A stretch of DNA of 64,000 nt from Croceicoccus mobilis (GCF_001661965.1 NZ_LYWZ01000025.1:62001-126000); one strand, 5' to 3'; shown: positions 44,575 to 54,170, counted from the first letter of the stretch. Notes: a model not told the origin generated them from the letters alone. Made by a program: numbers and translations.

Positions 44575-45030
44575 TCAGCTGATCGCGTCGATCTCTTCCT
44601 CGCTCAGTCCGCCCGGCACGATCATCAGCGGGCAGGGAAGGTGGCCTGCGCGGTGCCCGGCAAAGTGCGCGATCAGCGGGCCGGGAGGGCCCTCTGCCGC
44701 AGCGGCCAGCACGAGGGCGGCGATATTGCCGTGTTCGGACAGATAGTCCTGCACCACCTTTACCCCGTCGCCGACCTTCACCGCGATGGATGGCATCCGG
44801 CCGCTTTCCTCCAGCAGGTGCCCGGCTGCGGCCATGACCAGCACTTCGGCGCGGCTCTTGGCCTCGTCCTCGATCGTGGCCTGAACGCCGCCGAACGCGG
44901 TGAACTGCTGTTTGGGTACAAGGGCGATGATATGAACCGATCCACCGGTGTCGGCAGCGCGGCGCGAGGCAAAGCGCAACGCGAGTTGCGATTCCGGTGT
45001 TTCGTCCATGATTACGAGGTAAGTACGCAT
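44575..45030 (-). CDS. Universal stress protein family (UspA-like)
   Basis: A 151-residue single Usp domain from ATG 45030 (MRTYLVIMDETPESQLALRF). It has the alpha/beta fold pattern with AALVLAAAAEGPPGPLIAHF and CPLMIVPGG at the C-terminus. The ATP-binding G-x2-G-x9-G motif is only loosely kept, so nucleotide binding is uncertain. It is divergent from pdhC across a 203-bp gap. Confidence 0.85.
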   Translation of the reverse strand: MRTYLVIMDETPESQLALRFASRRAADTGGSVHIIALVPKQQFTAFGGVQATIEDEAKSRAEVLVMAAAGHLLEESGRMPSIAVKVGDGVKVVQDYLSEHGNIAALVLAAAAEGPPGPLIAHFAGHRAGHLPCPLMIVPGGLSEEEIDAIS

Positions 45031-45233
45031 TGCAAAAAGATGCCTGTCAGTTGTGCGTAACGCAAAAGCTGCTGGATTACGGGCGGTTGCGCAAGGGTTA
45101 GGGGGAATGCTGCAGCAAATCCAGTCTTGACCCATGCGGCGCAAGGTTGGAGATAAACACGCAAATCTCCTCCCCAAAGGGCTGCCCAGCCATAACAAGG
45201 GCGGACCCGCAACAAATCAGGATGCCTCAGCCC

Positions 45234-46553
45234 ATGCCAATCGCGATCAAGATGCCTGCGCTTTCCCCCACCATGGAAGAAGGCACGCTTGCCAAATGGC
45301 TCGTAAAGGCCGGGGACAAGATCGCACCGGGCGACATCATCGCCGAGATCGAGACTGACAAGGCGACGATGGAGTTCGAATCCATCGACGAAGGCACCAT
45401 CGCCGCGATCCAGATCGATGAAGGCGCCGAGAATGTGAAGGTGGGCACCGTCATCGCCATGCTCGCCGAAGAGGGCGAAGACGTGGAAGAGGCCGCCAAG
45501 GCTGCTGGCAGCGCTGCTGCCGCCCCGGCCCCGTCGCCCGCACCTGCTGCAGCCGATGCTGCGCCCGCGCCTGCCGCATCGTCCGCTCCGGCACCCGCGT
45601 CCGCTCCGGCACCGGCTCCGGCTGCATCGGGGGACCGCATCATCGCTTCGCCGCTTGCTAAGCGCATCGCGGCCGACAAGGGTGTCGATCTGTCCGGAGT
45701 GACGGGTTCCGGTCCGCGTGGCCGTATCGTGAAGGCAGACGTCGAAGGCGCGAAAGCCGGCGCTGCCGCGCCCGCCGCTGCGCCCGCAGCCGCTGCGCCT
45801 GCTGCGGCGGCCTCCGATGTCGCCATGGCAGACGAAACCCGCGCTATCCTCGATGCGCGCGTGCCGCATTCGGTTTCCAAGCTTTCGGGCATGCGCAAGA
45901 CCATCGCGCGCCGCCTGACCGAATCCAAGCAGAACGTCCCGCACATCTACCTCACTGTCGACGTGCGCCTCGACAAGCTGCTGGCTCTGCGATCCGAAGT
46001 GAACAAGGCGCTGGAAAGCCAGGGCGTGAAGGTTTCCGTGAACGACCTCCTGGTCAAGGCTTTGGGCAAGGCGCTGATCGCGGTGCCCGAATGCAATGTC
46101 AGCTTTGCCGGTAACGAGCTGATCCAGTACGAGCGCGCCGATGTCTCGGTCGCGGTGTCGATCCCGTCGGGCCTGATCACGCCGATCGTGTCCGATGCCG
46201 ATGGCCGTTCGGTCAGCTCCATCGCCAAGGCGATGAAGGACCTTGCCGGCCGCGCGAAGGAAGGCAAGCTCGCTCCCGAAGAATATCAGGGCGGCACTGC
46301 GAGCCTGTCCAACATGGGCATGATGGGCATCAAGCAGTTCGAGGCCGTCATCAACCCGCCGCAGGGCATGATCCTTGCCATCGGCGCAGGCGAAAAGCGC
46401 GCCATCGTTGACGAGAGCGGCGAGATCGTGCCCGCCATGGTGATGAGCGCGACGGGCAGCTTCGACCACCGCGCCATCGATGGTGCGGACGGCGCGCGCC
46501 TGATGGCCGCTTTCAAGGAACTGGTCGAAAACCCGCTGGGCATGCTGGCGTAA
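45234..46553 (+). CDS. pdhC: Pyruvate dehydrogenase complex dihydrolipoamide acetyltransferase (E2)
   Basis: The E2 core of the pyruvate dehydrogenase complex. The 439-residue protein starts [20 protein letters not shown], the E2p (not E2o) signature. The lipoyl Lys43 is in [13 protein letters not shown]. An Ala/Pro-rich linker is followed by the E3-binding domain ([20 protein letters not shown]) and the acetyltransferase domain ending in the active-site [14 protein letters not shown]. An ATG at 45222 would add four residues. It is followed by a thioesterase and lpdA on the same strand; pdhA and pdhB are not adjacent. Confidence 0.96.
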   Translation: MPIAIKMPALSPTMEEGTLAKWLVKAGDKIAPGDIIAEIETDKATMEFESIDEGTIAAIQIDEGAENVKVGTVIAMLAEEGEDVEEAAKAAGSAAAAPAPSPAPAAADAAPAPAASSAPAPASAPAPAPAASGDRIIASPLAKRIAADKGVDLSGVTGSGPRGRIVKADVEGAKAGAAAPAAAPAAAAPAAAASDVAMADETRAILDARVPHSVSKLSGMRKTIARRLTESKQNVPHIYLTVDVRLDKLLALRSEVNKALESQGVKVSVNDLLVKALGKALIAVPECNVSFAGNELIQYERADVSVAVSIPSGLITPIVSDADGRSVSSIAKAMKDLAGRAKEGKLAPEEYQGGTASLSNMGMMGIKQFEAVINPPQGMILAIGAGEKRAIVDESGEIVPAMVMSATGSFDHRAIDGADGARLMAAFKELVENPLGMLA

Positions 46554-46564
46554 GAGCGCCGGAG

Positions 46565-46951
46565 ATGGGCGAAAGCGAAACCCCTCCCGAAATCGATCCG
46601 GCGATCCGCGTGGTCGCCATGCCTGCCGATACCAATGTCTATGGCGACATCTTCGGCGGGTGGCTGGTTTCGGTCATGGATAACGCCGCGGGACTGATCG
46701 CTTCGCGGCACAGCCAGGGCCGCGCGGTGACCGTCGCGATGGACAAGATGCTGTTCCATGCACCAGTTTCGGTGGGCGACGAAGTATCCGTATATGGCGA
46801 GATCACGCGCATCGGGCGCAGCTCGATGACGATCAACGTGGAAGCGTGGCGCCGCCATCGCTTTGAAGAAGAAGCCGTGAAGGTGACCGAGGCCGATTTC
46901 ACCTTCGTGGCGATAGACAATAATGGGCGTCCGCGCCCGATAAAGGTTTAG
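46565..46951 (+). CDS. Acyl-CoA thioesterase, YciA-like hotdog fold
   Basis: A 128-residue single hotdog-domain thioesterase. Typical sequence features are PADTNVYGDIFGGWLVSVMD, with the catalytic-region Asp, and VGDEVSVYGEITRIGRSSMT. YciA-type enzymes cleave short to medium acyl-CoAs. It lies 11 bp after pdhC and 10 bp before lpdA, inside what looks like one transcript, so it may relieve acetyl- or acyl-CoA excess; this is inference. Confidence 0.93.
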   Translation: MGESETPPEIDPAIRVVAMPADTNVYGDIFGGWLVSVMDNAAGLIASRHSQGRAVTVAMDKMLFHAPVSVGDEVSVYGEITRIGRSSMTINVEAWRRHRFEEEAVKVTEADFTFVAIDNNGRPRPIKV

Positions 46952-46961
46952 GAGACGACGA

Positions 46962-48377
46962 GTGGCAGACAGCTATGACGTGATCGTATTGGGGTCCGGC
47001 CCCGGAGGCTATGTCGCCGCGATCCGTGCTGCACAGCTTGGGCTGAAGACCGCCATCGTGGAGCGCGAGCTTCTGGGCGGCATCTGCCTCAACTGGGGCT
47101 GCATCCCGACCAAGGCACTGCTGCGTTCGGCAGAGATCAAGCATTTCGCCGAGCATGCGAGCGATTACGGACTGAAGATCGCAGGCAAGATCGAGGCGGA
47201 TCTGGAAGCCGTGGTCAAGCGTTCGCGCGGAGTCGCCAAGCAGCTTAATTCGGGTGTCACCCACCTGATGAAGAAGAACAAGATCACCGTCCACATGGGC
47301 ACGGGCACGCTGACCGGCCCGACCAGCCTGACGGTGAAGGGCGAGAAGGGCGAGGAGAAACTGACCGCCAAGCACATCATCGTGGCGACGGGTGCGCGTG
47401 CCCGCGAACTGCCCTTTGCCAAGGCGGATGGCGAGAAGATCTGGACCTATCGCCACGCGATGACGCCCAAGGAAATGCCGACCAAGCTGCTCGTCATGGG
47501 ATCGGGCGCGATCGGTATCGAATTTGCCAGCTTCTATAACGACATGGGCGCGGATGTGACCGTTGTCGAAATGCTCGACCGCATTGTGCCGGTGGAGGAC
47601 AAGGACGTGTCCGCCTTCCTCGAAAAGGCGCTGACCAAGCAGGGCATGACGATCATGACCGGCGCGGGCGTCGAAGCGATCGACGCATCGGGCAAGGGCG
47701 TGAAGGCCAAGATCAAGGGCAAGGACGGCAAGGTCGTCGAGCACGAATTCAGCCACGTCATTTCCGCCGTCGGCATCGTGCCGAACACCGAGGACATTGG
47801 CCTTGAAAAGGTCGGTGTGAAGATGGAGCGCGGCTTCATCCAGATCGACGACTACGGCCGCACCGGCGTCAAGGGCCTGTGGGCCATCGGCGATTGCACG
47901 CCGGGACCCTGGCTGGCGCACAAGGCAAGCCATGAGGGCGTGACCGCGGCGGAATCGATCGCCAAGGAGCTGGGCAATAAGGATGTCCACCCGCACGGAC
48001 TTGATCGCAACAACATCCCGGGCTGCACCTATTGCCACCCGCAGATCGCCAGCGTCGGCATGACCGAGGCAAAGGCGAAGGAAGAGGGCTATACGGTCAA
48101 GGCCGGCACCTTCCCCTTCATCGGGAATGGCAAGGCCATCGCGCTGGGTGAGCCGGAAGGTTTCGTGAAGACCGTGTTCGATGCGAAGACGGGCGAGCTG
48201 CTGGGCGCGCATATGATCGGCGCCGAAGTGACCGAGATGATCCAGGGCTATGTCGTCGGCAAGACGCTGGAGACGACCGAGGCCGAGCTTATGCAGACGG
48301 TATTCCCGCATCCGACCATTTCGGAAAGCATGCACGAAAGCGTGCTCGCCTCTTACGGTCGCGCGATTCACATCTGA
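46962..48377 (+). CDS. lpdA: Dihydrolipoamide dehydrogenase (E3)
   Basis: An FAD-dependent E3 subunit that reoxidises lipoyl groups and produces NADH. The 471-residue protein starts at GTG (46962). It has the FAD motif VIVLGSGPGGYVAAI, the redox-active pair Cys42 and Cys47 in GGICLNWGCIPTKALL, the NAD-binding MGSGAIGIEFASFYNDMG, and the C-terminal active-site FPHPTISE. Being downstream of pdhC, it most likely serves pyruvate dehydrogenase, and perhaps 2-oxoglutarate dehydrogenase as well. A terminator follows. Confidence 0.97.
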   Translation: MADSYDVIVLGSGPGGYVAAIRAAQLGLKTAIVERELLGGICLNWGCIPTKALLRSAEIKHFAEHASDYGLKIAGKIEADLEAVVKRSRGVAKQLNSGVTHLMKKNKITVHMGTGTLTGPTSLTVKGEKGEEKLTAKHIIVATGARARELPFAKADGEKIWTYRHAMTPKEMPTKLLVMGSGAIGIEFASFYNDMGADVTVVEMLDRIVPVEDKDVSAFLEKALTKQGMTIMTGAGVEAIDASGKGVKAKIKGKDGKVVEHEFSHVISAVGIVPNTEDIGLEKVGVKMERGFIQIDDYGRTGVKGLWAIGDCTPGPWLAHKASHEGVTAAESIAKELGNKDVHPHGLDRNNIPGCTYCHPQIASVGMTEAKAKEEGYTVKAGTFPFIGNGKAIALGEPEGFVKTVFDAKTGELLGAHMIGAEVTEMIQGYVVGKTLETTEAELMQTVFPHPTISESMHESVLASYGRAIHI

Positions 48378-48400
48378 TCGCTGGCATGATTGAAACAGGG

Positions 48401-48432
48401 AAGGGCGGGGCCGGAAGGCTCCGCCCTTTTTT
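48401..48432 (+). terminator. Rho-independent terminator after lpdA
   Basis: A 12-bp stem with one G-U pair (AAGGGCGGGGCC at 48401-48412, GGCTCCGCCCTT at 48417-48428), a GGAA tetraloop and a T-run to 48432. Confidence 0.93.
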
Positions 48433-48460
48433 GTCAGGGCTCGGTTTTGTCAGGTCCCGG

Positions 48461-49369
48461 TCAGCCCGGCGACGCGCCCGATAGCAGAACGTTCCGATTG
48501 GCGGCGACGGTTTGCAGCAGCCAGTCCTTTCCGGTCTTTACCCGCGCCAGCGTATTGGTGTCGGCATGCGTCACCAGCCAGAAATTGCGCAGGATCATAT
48601 GGTGCGGCAGCACCTGGATCAGCCGCGGATCGGAATCGCCGATAAAACAGGGCAGCACGCCAAGCCCTGCACCCTGGGCGATCATGCGATGCTGGGCATT
48701 GATGCTGGAGGAGCGGAGCGTTGCCTTTAGCCCGGGATGAAGCTCGTCGAGATAGACGAGTTCGGGCGCGTAGACGAGTTCGGGGACATAGCCTATCAGC
48801 CTGTGCCCCTCGGTCAATTGCAGCGGGGTCTGCGGTTTTCCGACCTGTTCGATATAATCTTGCGTGGCGTACAGGCGCAGCGCGTAATCCGAAAGCTTGC
48901 GCGCGATCAGCTGGCCCGACCGCGGCCGTGAAAGCATGACGGCGATGTCCGCTTCCCGCTTTGACGGATTAAGGAAGCCGCTGCTGGCGACAAGGTCGAT
49001 GGTGAGCGAGGGATGCGCATCGGCGAGATCCGGCAGGTGGCGGGCTAGGAACCAGCTGCCGAACCCTTCGGAAACGCTGATGCGCAACGTGCCGCCCAGT
49101 CCTCCGTCTCCCTCGGCGCTGTCTTCGATGCGGGAGGCCGCGCGCGCCATGGTCGAGACCTCATCGAACAATGTCTCGCCCGCTTCGGTAAGCTGGTGTC
49201 CGTCGCGCCCGCGTTCGAACAGAACTGCACCCAATGCGTGCTCCAGCCGCTTCAACCGGCGGCTGACGGTGGTGGAATCCACGCCCAGCAAATGGGCCGC
49301 ATCGCCGGTGCGCCCGGCCTGCGCCAGCGCGAGAAAGACCTGATAGTCGCTCCAGTCTACCTGTTGCAT
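48461..49369 (-). CDS. LysR-family transcriptional regulator, probably of valine catabolism
   Basis: A 302-residue LysR regulator from ATG 49369 (MQQVDWSDYQVFLALAQAGR). The helix-turn-helix reads GDAAHLLGVDSTTVSRRLKR, followed by an effector-binding domain (LRISVSEGFGSWFLARHLPD and AQGAGLGVLPCFIG). The gene is divergent from mmsA across 147 bp that contains a LysR-type palindrome (49410-49424), so control of the valine operon is likely. The same frame is open far upstream, but that part is antisense to mmsA and was not included. Confidence 0.93.
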   Translation of the reverse strand: MQQVDWSDYQVFLALAQAGRTGDAAHLLGVDSTTVSRRLKRLEHALGAVLFERGRDGHQLTEAGETLFDEVSTMARAASRIEDSAEGDGGLGGTLRISVSEGFGSWFLARHLPDLADAHPSLTIDLVASSGFLNPSKREADIAVMLSRPRSGQLIARKLSDYALRLYATQDYIEQVGKPQTPLQLTEGHRLIGYVPELVYAPELVYLDELHPGLKATLRSSSINAQHRMIAQGAGLGVLPCFIGDSDPRLIQVLPHHMILRNFWLVTHADTNTLARVKTGKDWLLQTVAANRNVLLSGASPG

Positions 49370-49409
49370 CTCTACCTCTGCATTTTTGCAGGCTAGGCCC
49401 GTATTATTG

Positions 49410-49424
49410 ATTGTTGCATGCAAT
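49410..49424. promoter_or_regulatory. LysR-type operator between the regulator gene and mmsA
   Basis: ATTG-N7-CAAT (49410-49424) fits the T-N11-A LysR box and contains the perfect 10-bp palindrome TTGCATGCAA (49414-49423). It lies between the divergent LysR gene and mmsA, 92 bp before the mmsA start. Binding by the adjacent regulator is inferred. Confidence 0.6.
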
Positions 49425-49516
49425 GATGCACCCTGTAATGCTCTTTGGCAAGAAAGGCGGACCTGATGCGCGCATACGCGCATTGGTCCCATGAACACAT
49501 GGAGAGGAAGCAAGTC

Positions 49517-51013
49517 ATGCGCATCATCGACAATGTCGTCAGCGGCGGCGGTACCAGCAGCTCTGGCCGCAGCGCCGAGGTTTTCGACCCCAACACCGGA
49601 CAGGTTCAGGCCAAGGTCAATTTCGGCGACCAGTCGACGCTGGAACAGGCCGTGGCCGCCGCGCAGGCCGCGCAGCCCGGATGGGCCGCGACCAATCCGC
49701 AGCGCCGCGCCCGCGTGATGTTCAAGTTCAAGCAGCTCATCGAAGACAATATGGAAGAGCTCGCCCGCCTGCTGTCGAGCGAGCACGGCAAGGTCATTGA
49801 TGACGCCAAGGGCGACGTGCAGCGCGGTCTGGAAGTCATCGAATTTGCTTGCGGCATCCCGCAGGCGCTGAAGGGTGAATATACGCAGGGCGCAGGGCCG
49901 GGCATCGACGTCTATTCGATGCGCCAGCCGATCGGCATCGGCGCCGGCATCACCCCGTTCAACTTCCCGGCCATGATCCCGATGTGGATGTTCGGCATGG
50001 CGATCGCCTGCGGCAATGCCTTCATCATCAAGCCGAGCGAGCGCGATCCCAGCGTTCCCGTCCGCCTTGCCGAACTCTTTCTGGAAGCGGGCGCGCCCGA
50101 GGGCATCCTGCAGGTTGTTCATGGCGACAAGGAAATGGTCGACGCCATTCTCGACCACCCGGCCATCGGCGCGATCAGCTTCGTCGGCAGTTCCGACATT
50201 GCCAATTACGTCTATGCCCGCGGCACCCAGAACGGGAAGCGCATGCAGTGCATGGGCGGCGCGAAAAACCACGGCATCATCATGCCCGATGCCGATCTCG
50301 ACGTCGCCGTGAACGATTTGATCGGCGCGGCCTATGGCTCCGCCGGCGAACGCTGCATGGCGCTGCCCGTCGTTGTGCCGGTGGGTGAAGACACTGCTGA
50401 GCGCCTGCGCGACAAGCTGGTGAGCGCGGTCGGTTCGCTGCGTGTCGGCGTTTCCACCGATCCCGATGCGCAATATGGCCCCGTCGTCACCGCGCAGCAC
50501 AAGGCGCGTGTCGAGGAATGGATCCAGAAGGGCGTGGACGAGGGCGCGGAGCTTGTCATCGATGGTCGCGGCTTCAAGCTGCAGGGGCATGAGGAAGGTT
50601 ACTTCATCGGCCCGTCGCTGTTCGACCATGTGAAGACCGACATGGACACCTATCACAACGAGATTTTCGGCCCCGTCCTCCAGATGGTCCGCGCCAATGA
50701 TTTCGAGGAAGCTCTGAAGCTTGCCAGCGATCACCAGTATGGCAATGGCGTCGCCATCTTTACCCGCAACGGCCATGCCGCGCGCGAATTCGCTGCCCGC
50801 GTGAACGTCGGTATGGTGGGCATCAACGTGCCGATCCCGGTGCCAGTCAGCTATCACAGCTTTGGCGGGTGGAAGCGTTCGGGCTTTGGCGATCAGAACC
50901 AGTACGGCATGGAAGGCATGCGTTTCTGGACCAAGGTCAAGACCGTGACCCAGCGCTGGCCCGATGGCGGCGGCGATGGATCGAATGCCTTTGTCATCCC
51001 GACCATGGGGTGA
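49517..51013 (+). CDS. mmsA: Methylmalonate-semialdehyde dehydrogenase (CoA-acylating)
   Basis: It converts methylmalonate semialdehyde to propionyl-CoA, the last step of valine degradation. The 498-residue protein starts at 49517 (MRIIDNVVSGGG) after GGAAG. It has ITPFNFPAMIPMWMFGMAIA, the NAD-binding ISFVGSSDIANYVYARG, MGGAKNHGIIMPDADLD and the catalytic Cys280 in GSAGERCMALPV, all typical of the MMSDH subgroup of aldehyde dehydrogenases. It is the first gene of a plus-strand run ending at mmsB. Confidence 0.97.
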   Translation: MRIIDNVVSGGGTSSSGRSAEVFDPNTGQVQAKVNFGDQSTLEQAVAAAQAAQPGWAATNPQRRARVMFKFKQLIEDNMEELARLLSSEHGKVIDDAKGDVQRGLEVIEFACGIPQALKGEYTQGAGPGIDVYSMRQPIGIGAGITPFNFPAMIPMWMFGMAIACGNAFIIKPSERDPSVPVRLAELFLEAGAPEGILQVVHGDKEMVDAILDHPAIGAISFVGSSDIANYVYARGTQNGKRMQCMGGAKNHGIIMPDADLDVAVNDLIGAAYGSAGERCMALPVVVPVGEDTAERLRDKLVSAVGSLRVGVSTDPDAQYGPVVTAQHKARVEEWIQKGVDEGAELVIDGRGFKLQGHEEGYFIGPSLFDHVKTDMDTYHNEIFGPVLQMVRANDFEEALKLASDHQYGNGVAIFTRNGHAAREFAARVNVGMVGINVPIPVPVSYHSFGGWKRSGFGDQNQYGMEGMRFWTKVKTVTQRWPDGGGDGSNAFVIPTMG

Positions 51014-51102
51014 CCTGACGGTTCAGGGTCTTTCGGGTGGATATCGCGGGGCTATGCTGCGTTACATTCGAAAGACCCTTACCGTTCGACAAAGGACATC
51101 CC

Positions 51103-51636
51103 ATGCGCATTGCCTCTTCACTTTTCCTTACCCGAACGCTGGCCGCTGCTGCCGTGCTGGCGCTTGCCTCGTGCGGACCGTCCGCGCAGGATGAGGAGAA
51201 TGGCGGGATCGACGACGCAACCGCCGACATGGCCAGTGATGATGCGGCCAGTGATGATGCGGCCAGTGATGATGCGCCCATGCCGGTCGAGCCCGATGGG
51301 GGCATCGGCGATGGCGCCACGGGCCCTGGCATCCCCGCGGCCTTTCAGGGCAACTGGGGCATGAACGCCGCCGATTGCGAAGGGGGCGCTGCGGCCAAGG
51401 GTCTGCTCAAGATCGATGGCGATACGCTGACCTTCTATGAATCGGTGGGGACCCTGGCCGAAATTGAGCAATCCAGGCCCGGCAGCCTCCGCGCCGATTT
51501 CGCATTTGAGGGCGAGGGCATGGAATGGAACCGCTCCATGCTGCTGGAGACCGCCGATAACGGAGAAGCACTGTATCGCCGCGAATATGGCGATGGCGCG
51601 GTGCCCGGTGCTTTTCGGTACCAGAAGTGCAGCTGA
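51103..51636 (+). CDS. Putative lipoprotein of unknown function with acidic repeat linker
   Basis: A 177-residue protein with AAAGGA upstream of ATG 51103. The signal peptide ends in LALASC, a lipobox. A low-complexity acidic linker contains three ASDDA units encoded by 15-bp DNA repeats (51231-51275). The C-terminal domain begins AAFQGNWGMNAADCEGGAAA and has two further Cys, resembling small envelope proteins from sphingomonads. No named family. It lies between mmsA and an I78-like gene in the valine run but has no obvious link to valine. Confidence 0.82.
   Translation: MRIASSLFLTRTLAAAAVLALASCGPSAQDEENGGIDDATADMASDDAASDDAASDDAPMPVEPDGGIGDGATGPGIPAAFQGNWGMNAADCEGGAAAKGLLKIDGDTLTFYESVGTLAEIEQSRPGSLRADFAFEGEGMEWNRSMLLETADNGEALYRREYGDGAVPGAFRYQKCS
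51231..51275 (+). repeat. Three tandem 15-bp repeats inside the lipoprotein gene
   Basis: GGCCAGTGATGATGC is repeated three times exactly (51231-51245, 51246-51260, 51261-51275), encoding the acidic ASDDA linker. Slippage would change the linker length by five residues without a frameshift. Confidence 0.95.
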
Positions 51637-51647
51637 GGAGAGCGGAC

Positions 51648-51950
51648 GTGAAGCGTTTGATGCAAATGAGCCTGATCGCCGCCACTCTTTCCGGCTGCGC
51701 CACGGTCGATCCCGCTCCGGCAGAGCCCGTGCGGATCGGTGCGGACGGAGCATGCGATGCCGCCGGGGTACAGGACCGGATCGGTCAGACGGCAACCGCG
51801 CCGCTTGGCGCCGAATTGCTTGCCGCGACCGGCGCGCGCCAATTGCGCTGGGGCCCGCCGCGCAGCGCGATGACCATGGATTTCAGGCCCGACCGGCTGA
51901 CCGTATCCTATGACGACGACATGAAGATCGAGCGCATCAGCTGCGGCTGA
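51648..51950 (+). CDS. I78-family peptidase inhibitor, lipoprotein
   Basis: A 100-residue protein from GTG 51648, supported by GAGGAG upstream. The signal peptide ends in TLSGC, a lipobox. The rest fits the I78 inhibitor pattern: a Cys in GACDAAGVQDRIGQ and the diagnostic C-terminus MDFRPDRLTVSYDDDMKIER followed by ISCG. I78 members inhibit serine proteases such as elastase; the target here is unknown. It is located 11 bp after the preceding lipoprotein gene. Confidence 0.88.
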   Translation: MKRLMQMSLIAATLSGCATVDPAPAEPVRIGADGACDAAGVQDRIGQTATAPLGAELLAATGARQLRWGPPRSAMTMDFRPDRLTVSYDDDMKIERISCG

Positions 51951-51987
51951 TCGACGTTCCAGACACAAGATAAGATAAAGAGGACCG

Positions 51988-53130
51988 ATGACAGGCCAAT
52001 TCGAACTGACCGAGGAGCAGCAGGCGATCCAGGAGATGGCACAGCGGTTCGCCGCCGATGCCATCACCCCCCATGCTGCCGAATGGGATGAGAAAAAGAT
52101 CATGCCGCGCGACGTGCTGAAACAGGCGGGCGAGCTTGGTTTTGGCGCGATCTATGTGTCGGAGGATTCGGGCGGCATCGGGTTGGGCCGGCTGGAATCG
52201 GCGCTAATCATGGAGGCGCTCGCCTATGGTTGCCCGTCGACCAGCGCCTTCATCTCGATCCACAACATGTCGGCCTGGATGATCGACACTTTCGGCAGCG
52301 ATGCGCTGAAGGAGAAATACCTGCCGCGCCTGATCGGGATGGAGGAGCTTGCCTCCTATTGCCTGACCGAACCGGGTTCGGGGTCCGACGCTGCGGCATT
52401 GAAGACCAAGGCGGTGGACAAGGGCGACCACTGGGAAGTCACCGGATCGAAGCAATTCATTTCCGGCGGTGGCCATAACGAGATTTATGTCACCATGGTG
52501 CGCACCGGAGAGGATGGCCCGCGCGGCATTTCCTGCATGGTGATTGAAAAGGACATGGAAGGCGTATCCTTCGGTGCGCAGGAGAAGAAGCTCGGCTGGA
52601 ACTCGCAGCCGACCGCGGCGCTGATCCTCGACAATGCGAAAGTGCCCAAGGAAAACATCGTCGGGCGCGAGGGCGAGGGCTTCGCCATCGCCATGAAGGG
52701 GCTTGACGGCGGCCGCCTCAATATCGGGGCCTGCTCTCTGGGCGGGGCGCAGCGGGCGATCGACGAGGCGCTGGCCTATGTGAAGGACCGCAAGCAGTTC
52801 GGCAAGGCGATCGCCGATTTCCAGAACACGCAGTTCACGCTTGCCGAAATGGCGGCGGAGCTGGAGGCTGCGCGGGCGCTCCTCTATCTCGCCGCGGCGA
52901 AGGTGACGGCCGACGCGCCCGACAAGACCCGCTTTGCCGCCATGGCCAAGATGATCGCGACCGAAACCGGCAGCAGCGTCGTCGATCGCGCGCTGCAGCT
53001 GTTCGGCGGCTACGGTTACCTCAAGGAATATCCCATCGAGAAGCTGTGGCGCGACCTGCGCGTGCATTCAATCCTTGAAGGCACGAACCAGATCATGCGC
53101 ATGATCGTCGGACGGGAGATGGTGCGATGA
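51988..53130 (+). CDS. Acyl-CoA dehydrogenase, probable isobutyryl-CoA dehydrogenase
   Basis: An FAD-dependent dehydrogenase predicted to convert isobutyryl-CoA to methacrylyl-CoA in valine degradation. The 380-residue protein has LTEPGSGSDAAALKTKA (flavin and substrate binding), DGGRLNIGACSLGGAQRAID, and the catalytic Glu in SILEGTNQIMRMIVGREM. Substrate choice comes from context between mmsA and the hydrolase/hydratase/mmsB genes. Its stop overlaps the next start (ATGA). Confidence 0.94.
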   Translation: MTGQFELTEEQQAIQEMAQRFAADAITPHAAEWDEKKIMPRDVLKQAGELGFGAIYVSEDSGGIGLGRLESALIMEALAYGCPSTSAFISIHNMSAWMIDTFGSDALKEKYLPRLIGMEELASYCLTEPGSGSDAAALKTKAVDKGDHWEVTGSKQFISGGGHNEIYVTMVRTGEDGPRGISCMVIEKDMEGVSFGAQEKKLGWNSQPTAALILDNAKVPKENIVGREGEGFAIAMKGLDGGRLNIGACSLGGAQRAIDEALAYVKDRKQFGKAIADFQNTQFTLAEMAAELEAARALLYLAAAKVTADAPDKTRFAAMAKMIATETGSSVVDRALQLFGGYGYLKEYPIEKLWRDLRVHSILEGTNQIMRMIVGREMVR

Positions 53131-54170
53131 GCGAGGTGCTGATCCATACGCATGGCCCGGTGGGGCACATCTCTCTGAACCGGCCCAAGGCGATCCACGC
53201 GCTGACCCTTTCGATGTGCGAGGCGATGATCGAGGCGCTGGTGAAATGGCGCGACGATCCGGCGATCGAGGCGGTCATCGTCGATCATGCCGAAGGGCGC
53301 GGCTTCTGCGCGGGCGGTGACGTTACATTGCTGCGCAATTCCGCTCTGGAAGATGGCGGCGCGTCGGGCCGGCATTTCTTTGAGGTGGAGTATCACCTCA
53401 ACCACCTGATGTTCACCTTTCCCAAGCCCATCGTCGCCTTTATGGACGGCATCACCATGGGCGGCGGCGTCGGCATTTCGCAGCCCGCGAAATATCGCGT
53501 GGTGACGGAAAACACGAAATACGCGATGCCCGAAACCGGCATCGGCCTGATCTGCGACGTGGGCGGCGGCTGGTACCTGTCGCGCTTGCCGGGGCAGATC
53601 GGCAAGTTCGCCGGGCTGACTGGTGCGCGCCTAGATGGTGCGGAATGCCTGTGGGCGGGGCTGGCGACGCATTACCTGCCTGCCGATGTGCTGGCCGAGG
53701 CGAAGGCGAAAATCGTCGAGAACCCCTCGGCCATCGAAAGCGTGCTGGATGCGCTGTCGGCTGATGCTCCCGATCCACGGCTTGCCGGTAACAAGGAGCG
53801 TATCGACACGCTTTTCGCTGCCGAGAGCCTGACCGACATCATAACCGCGCTTGAGGCCGATGGCGGCGAGTGGGCGATGAAGGAGTTGAAGACGCTTCGC
53901 ACGAAAAGCCCGCAAGCGTGTGAACTGGTCCTGCGCCAGCTGCGAGAAGGTGCGGCCTGCGAGACCTTCGCCGATAATATGCGCATGGAATATCGTGCGG
54001 CGGGCCGGGCCATCATGCTGCCCGACTTTGCCGAAGGCGTGCGCGCTCTGCTGGTTGACAAGACCGGCGACCCGAAGTGGCAGCCCGCCACGCCTGAGGA
54101 AATCGACCCGGCAGCAGTCGACGCGGTTTTCGCGCCCCTGCCGGCTGACAAGGAATGGAGTCCGCTATGA
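53127..54170 (+). CDS. 3-Hydroxyisobutyryl-CoA hydrolase (enoyl-CoA hydratase/isomerase family)
   Basis: A 347-residue crotonase-superfamily protein with the features of 3-hydroxyisobutyryl-CoA hydrolase: [49 protein letters not shown], and a long C-terminal extension that hydratases lack. It would release 3-hydroxyisobutyrate for MmsB. It is coupled by overlap to both neighbours. Confidence 0.93.
   Translation: MSEVLIHTHGPVGHISLNRPKAIHALTLSMCEAMIEALVKWRDDPAIEAVIVDHAEGRGFCAGGDVTLLRNSALEDGGASGRHFFEVEYHLNHLMFTFPKPIVAFMDGITMGGGVGISQPAKYRVVTENTKYAMPETGIGLICDVGGGWYLSRLPGQIGKFAGLTGARLDGAECLWAGLATHYLPADVLAEAKAKIVENPSAIESVLDALSADAPDPRLAGNKERIDTLFAAESLTDIITALEADGGEWAMKELKTLRTKSPQACELVLRQLREGAACETFADNMRMEYRAAGRAIMLPDFAEGVRALLVDKTGDPKWQPATPEEIDPAAVDAVFAPLPADKEWSPL

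Noticed and set aside
45012-46469. 485-codon minus-strand frame opposite pdhC
   Set aside because: Gly/Arg/Ser-rich shadow of the Ala/Pro linker of pdhC; no support.
46899-48371. 490-codon minus-strand frame opposite lpdA
   Set aside because: Antisense to a fully conserved gene; no start signals.
49370-50857. N-terminal extension of the LysR frame through the intergenic region and mmsA
   Set aside because: The LysR fold begins at 49369; the extension is antisense to mmsA and crosses the probable operator.
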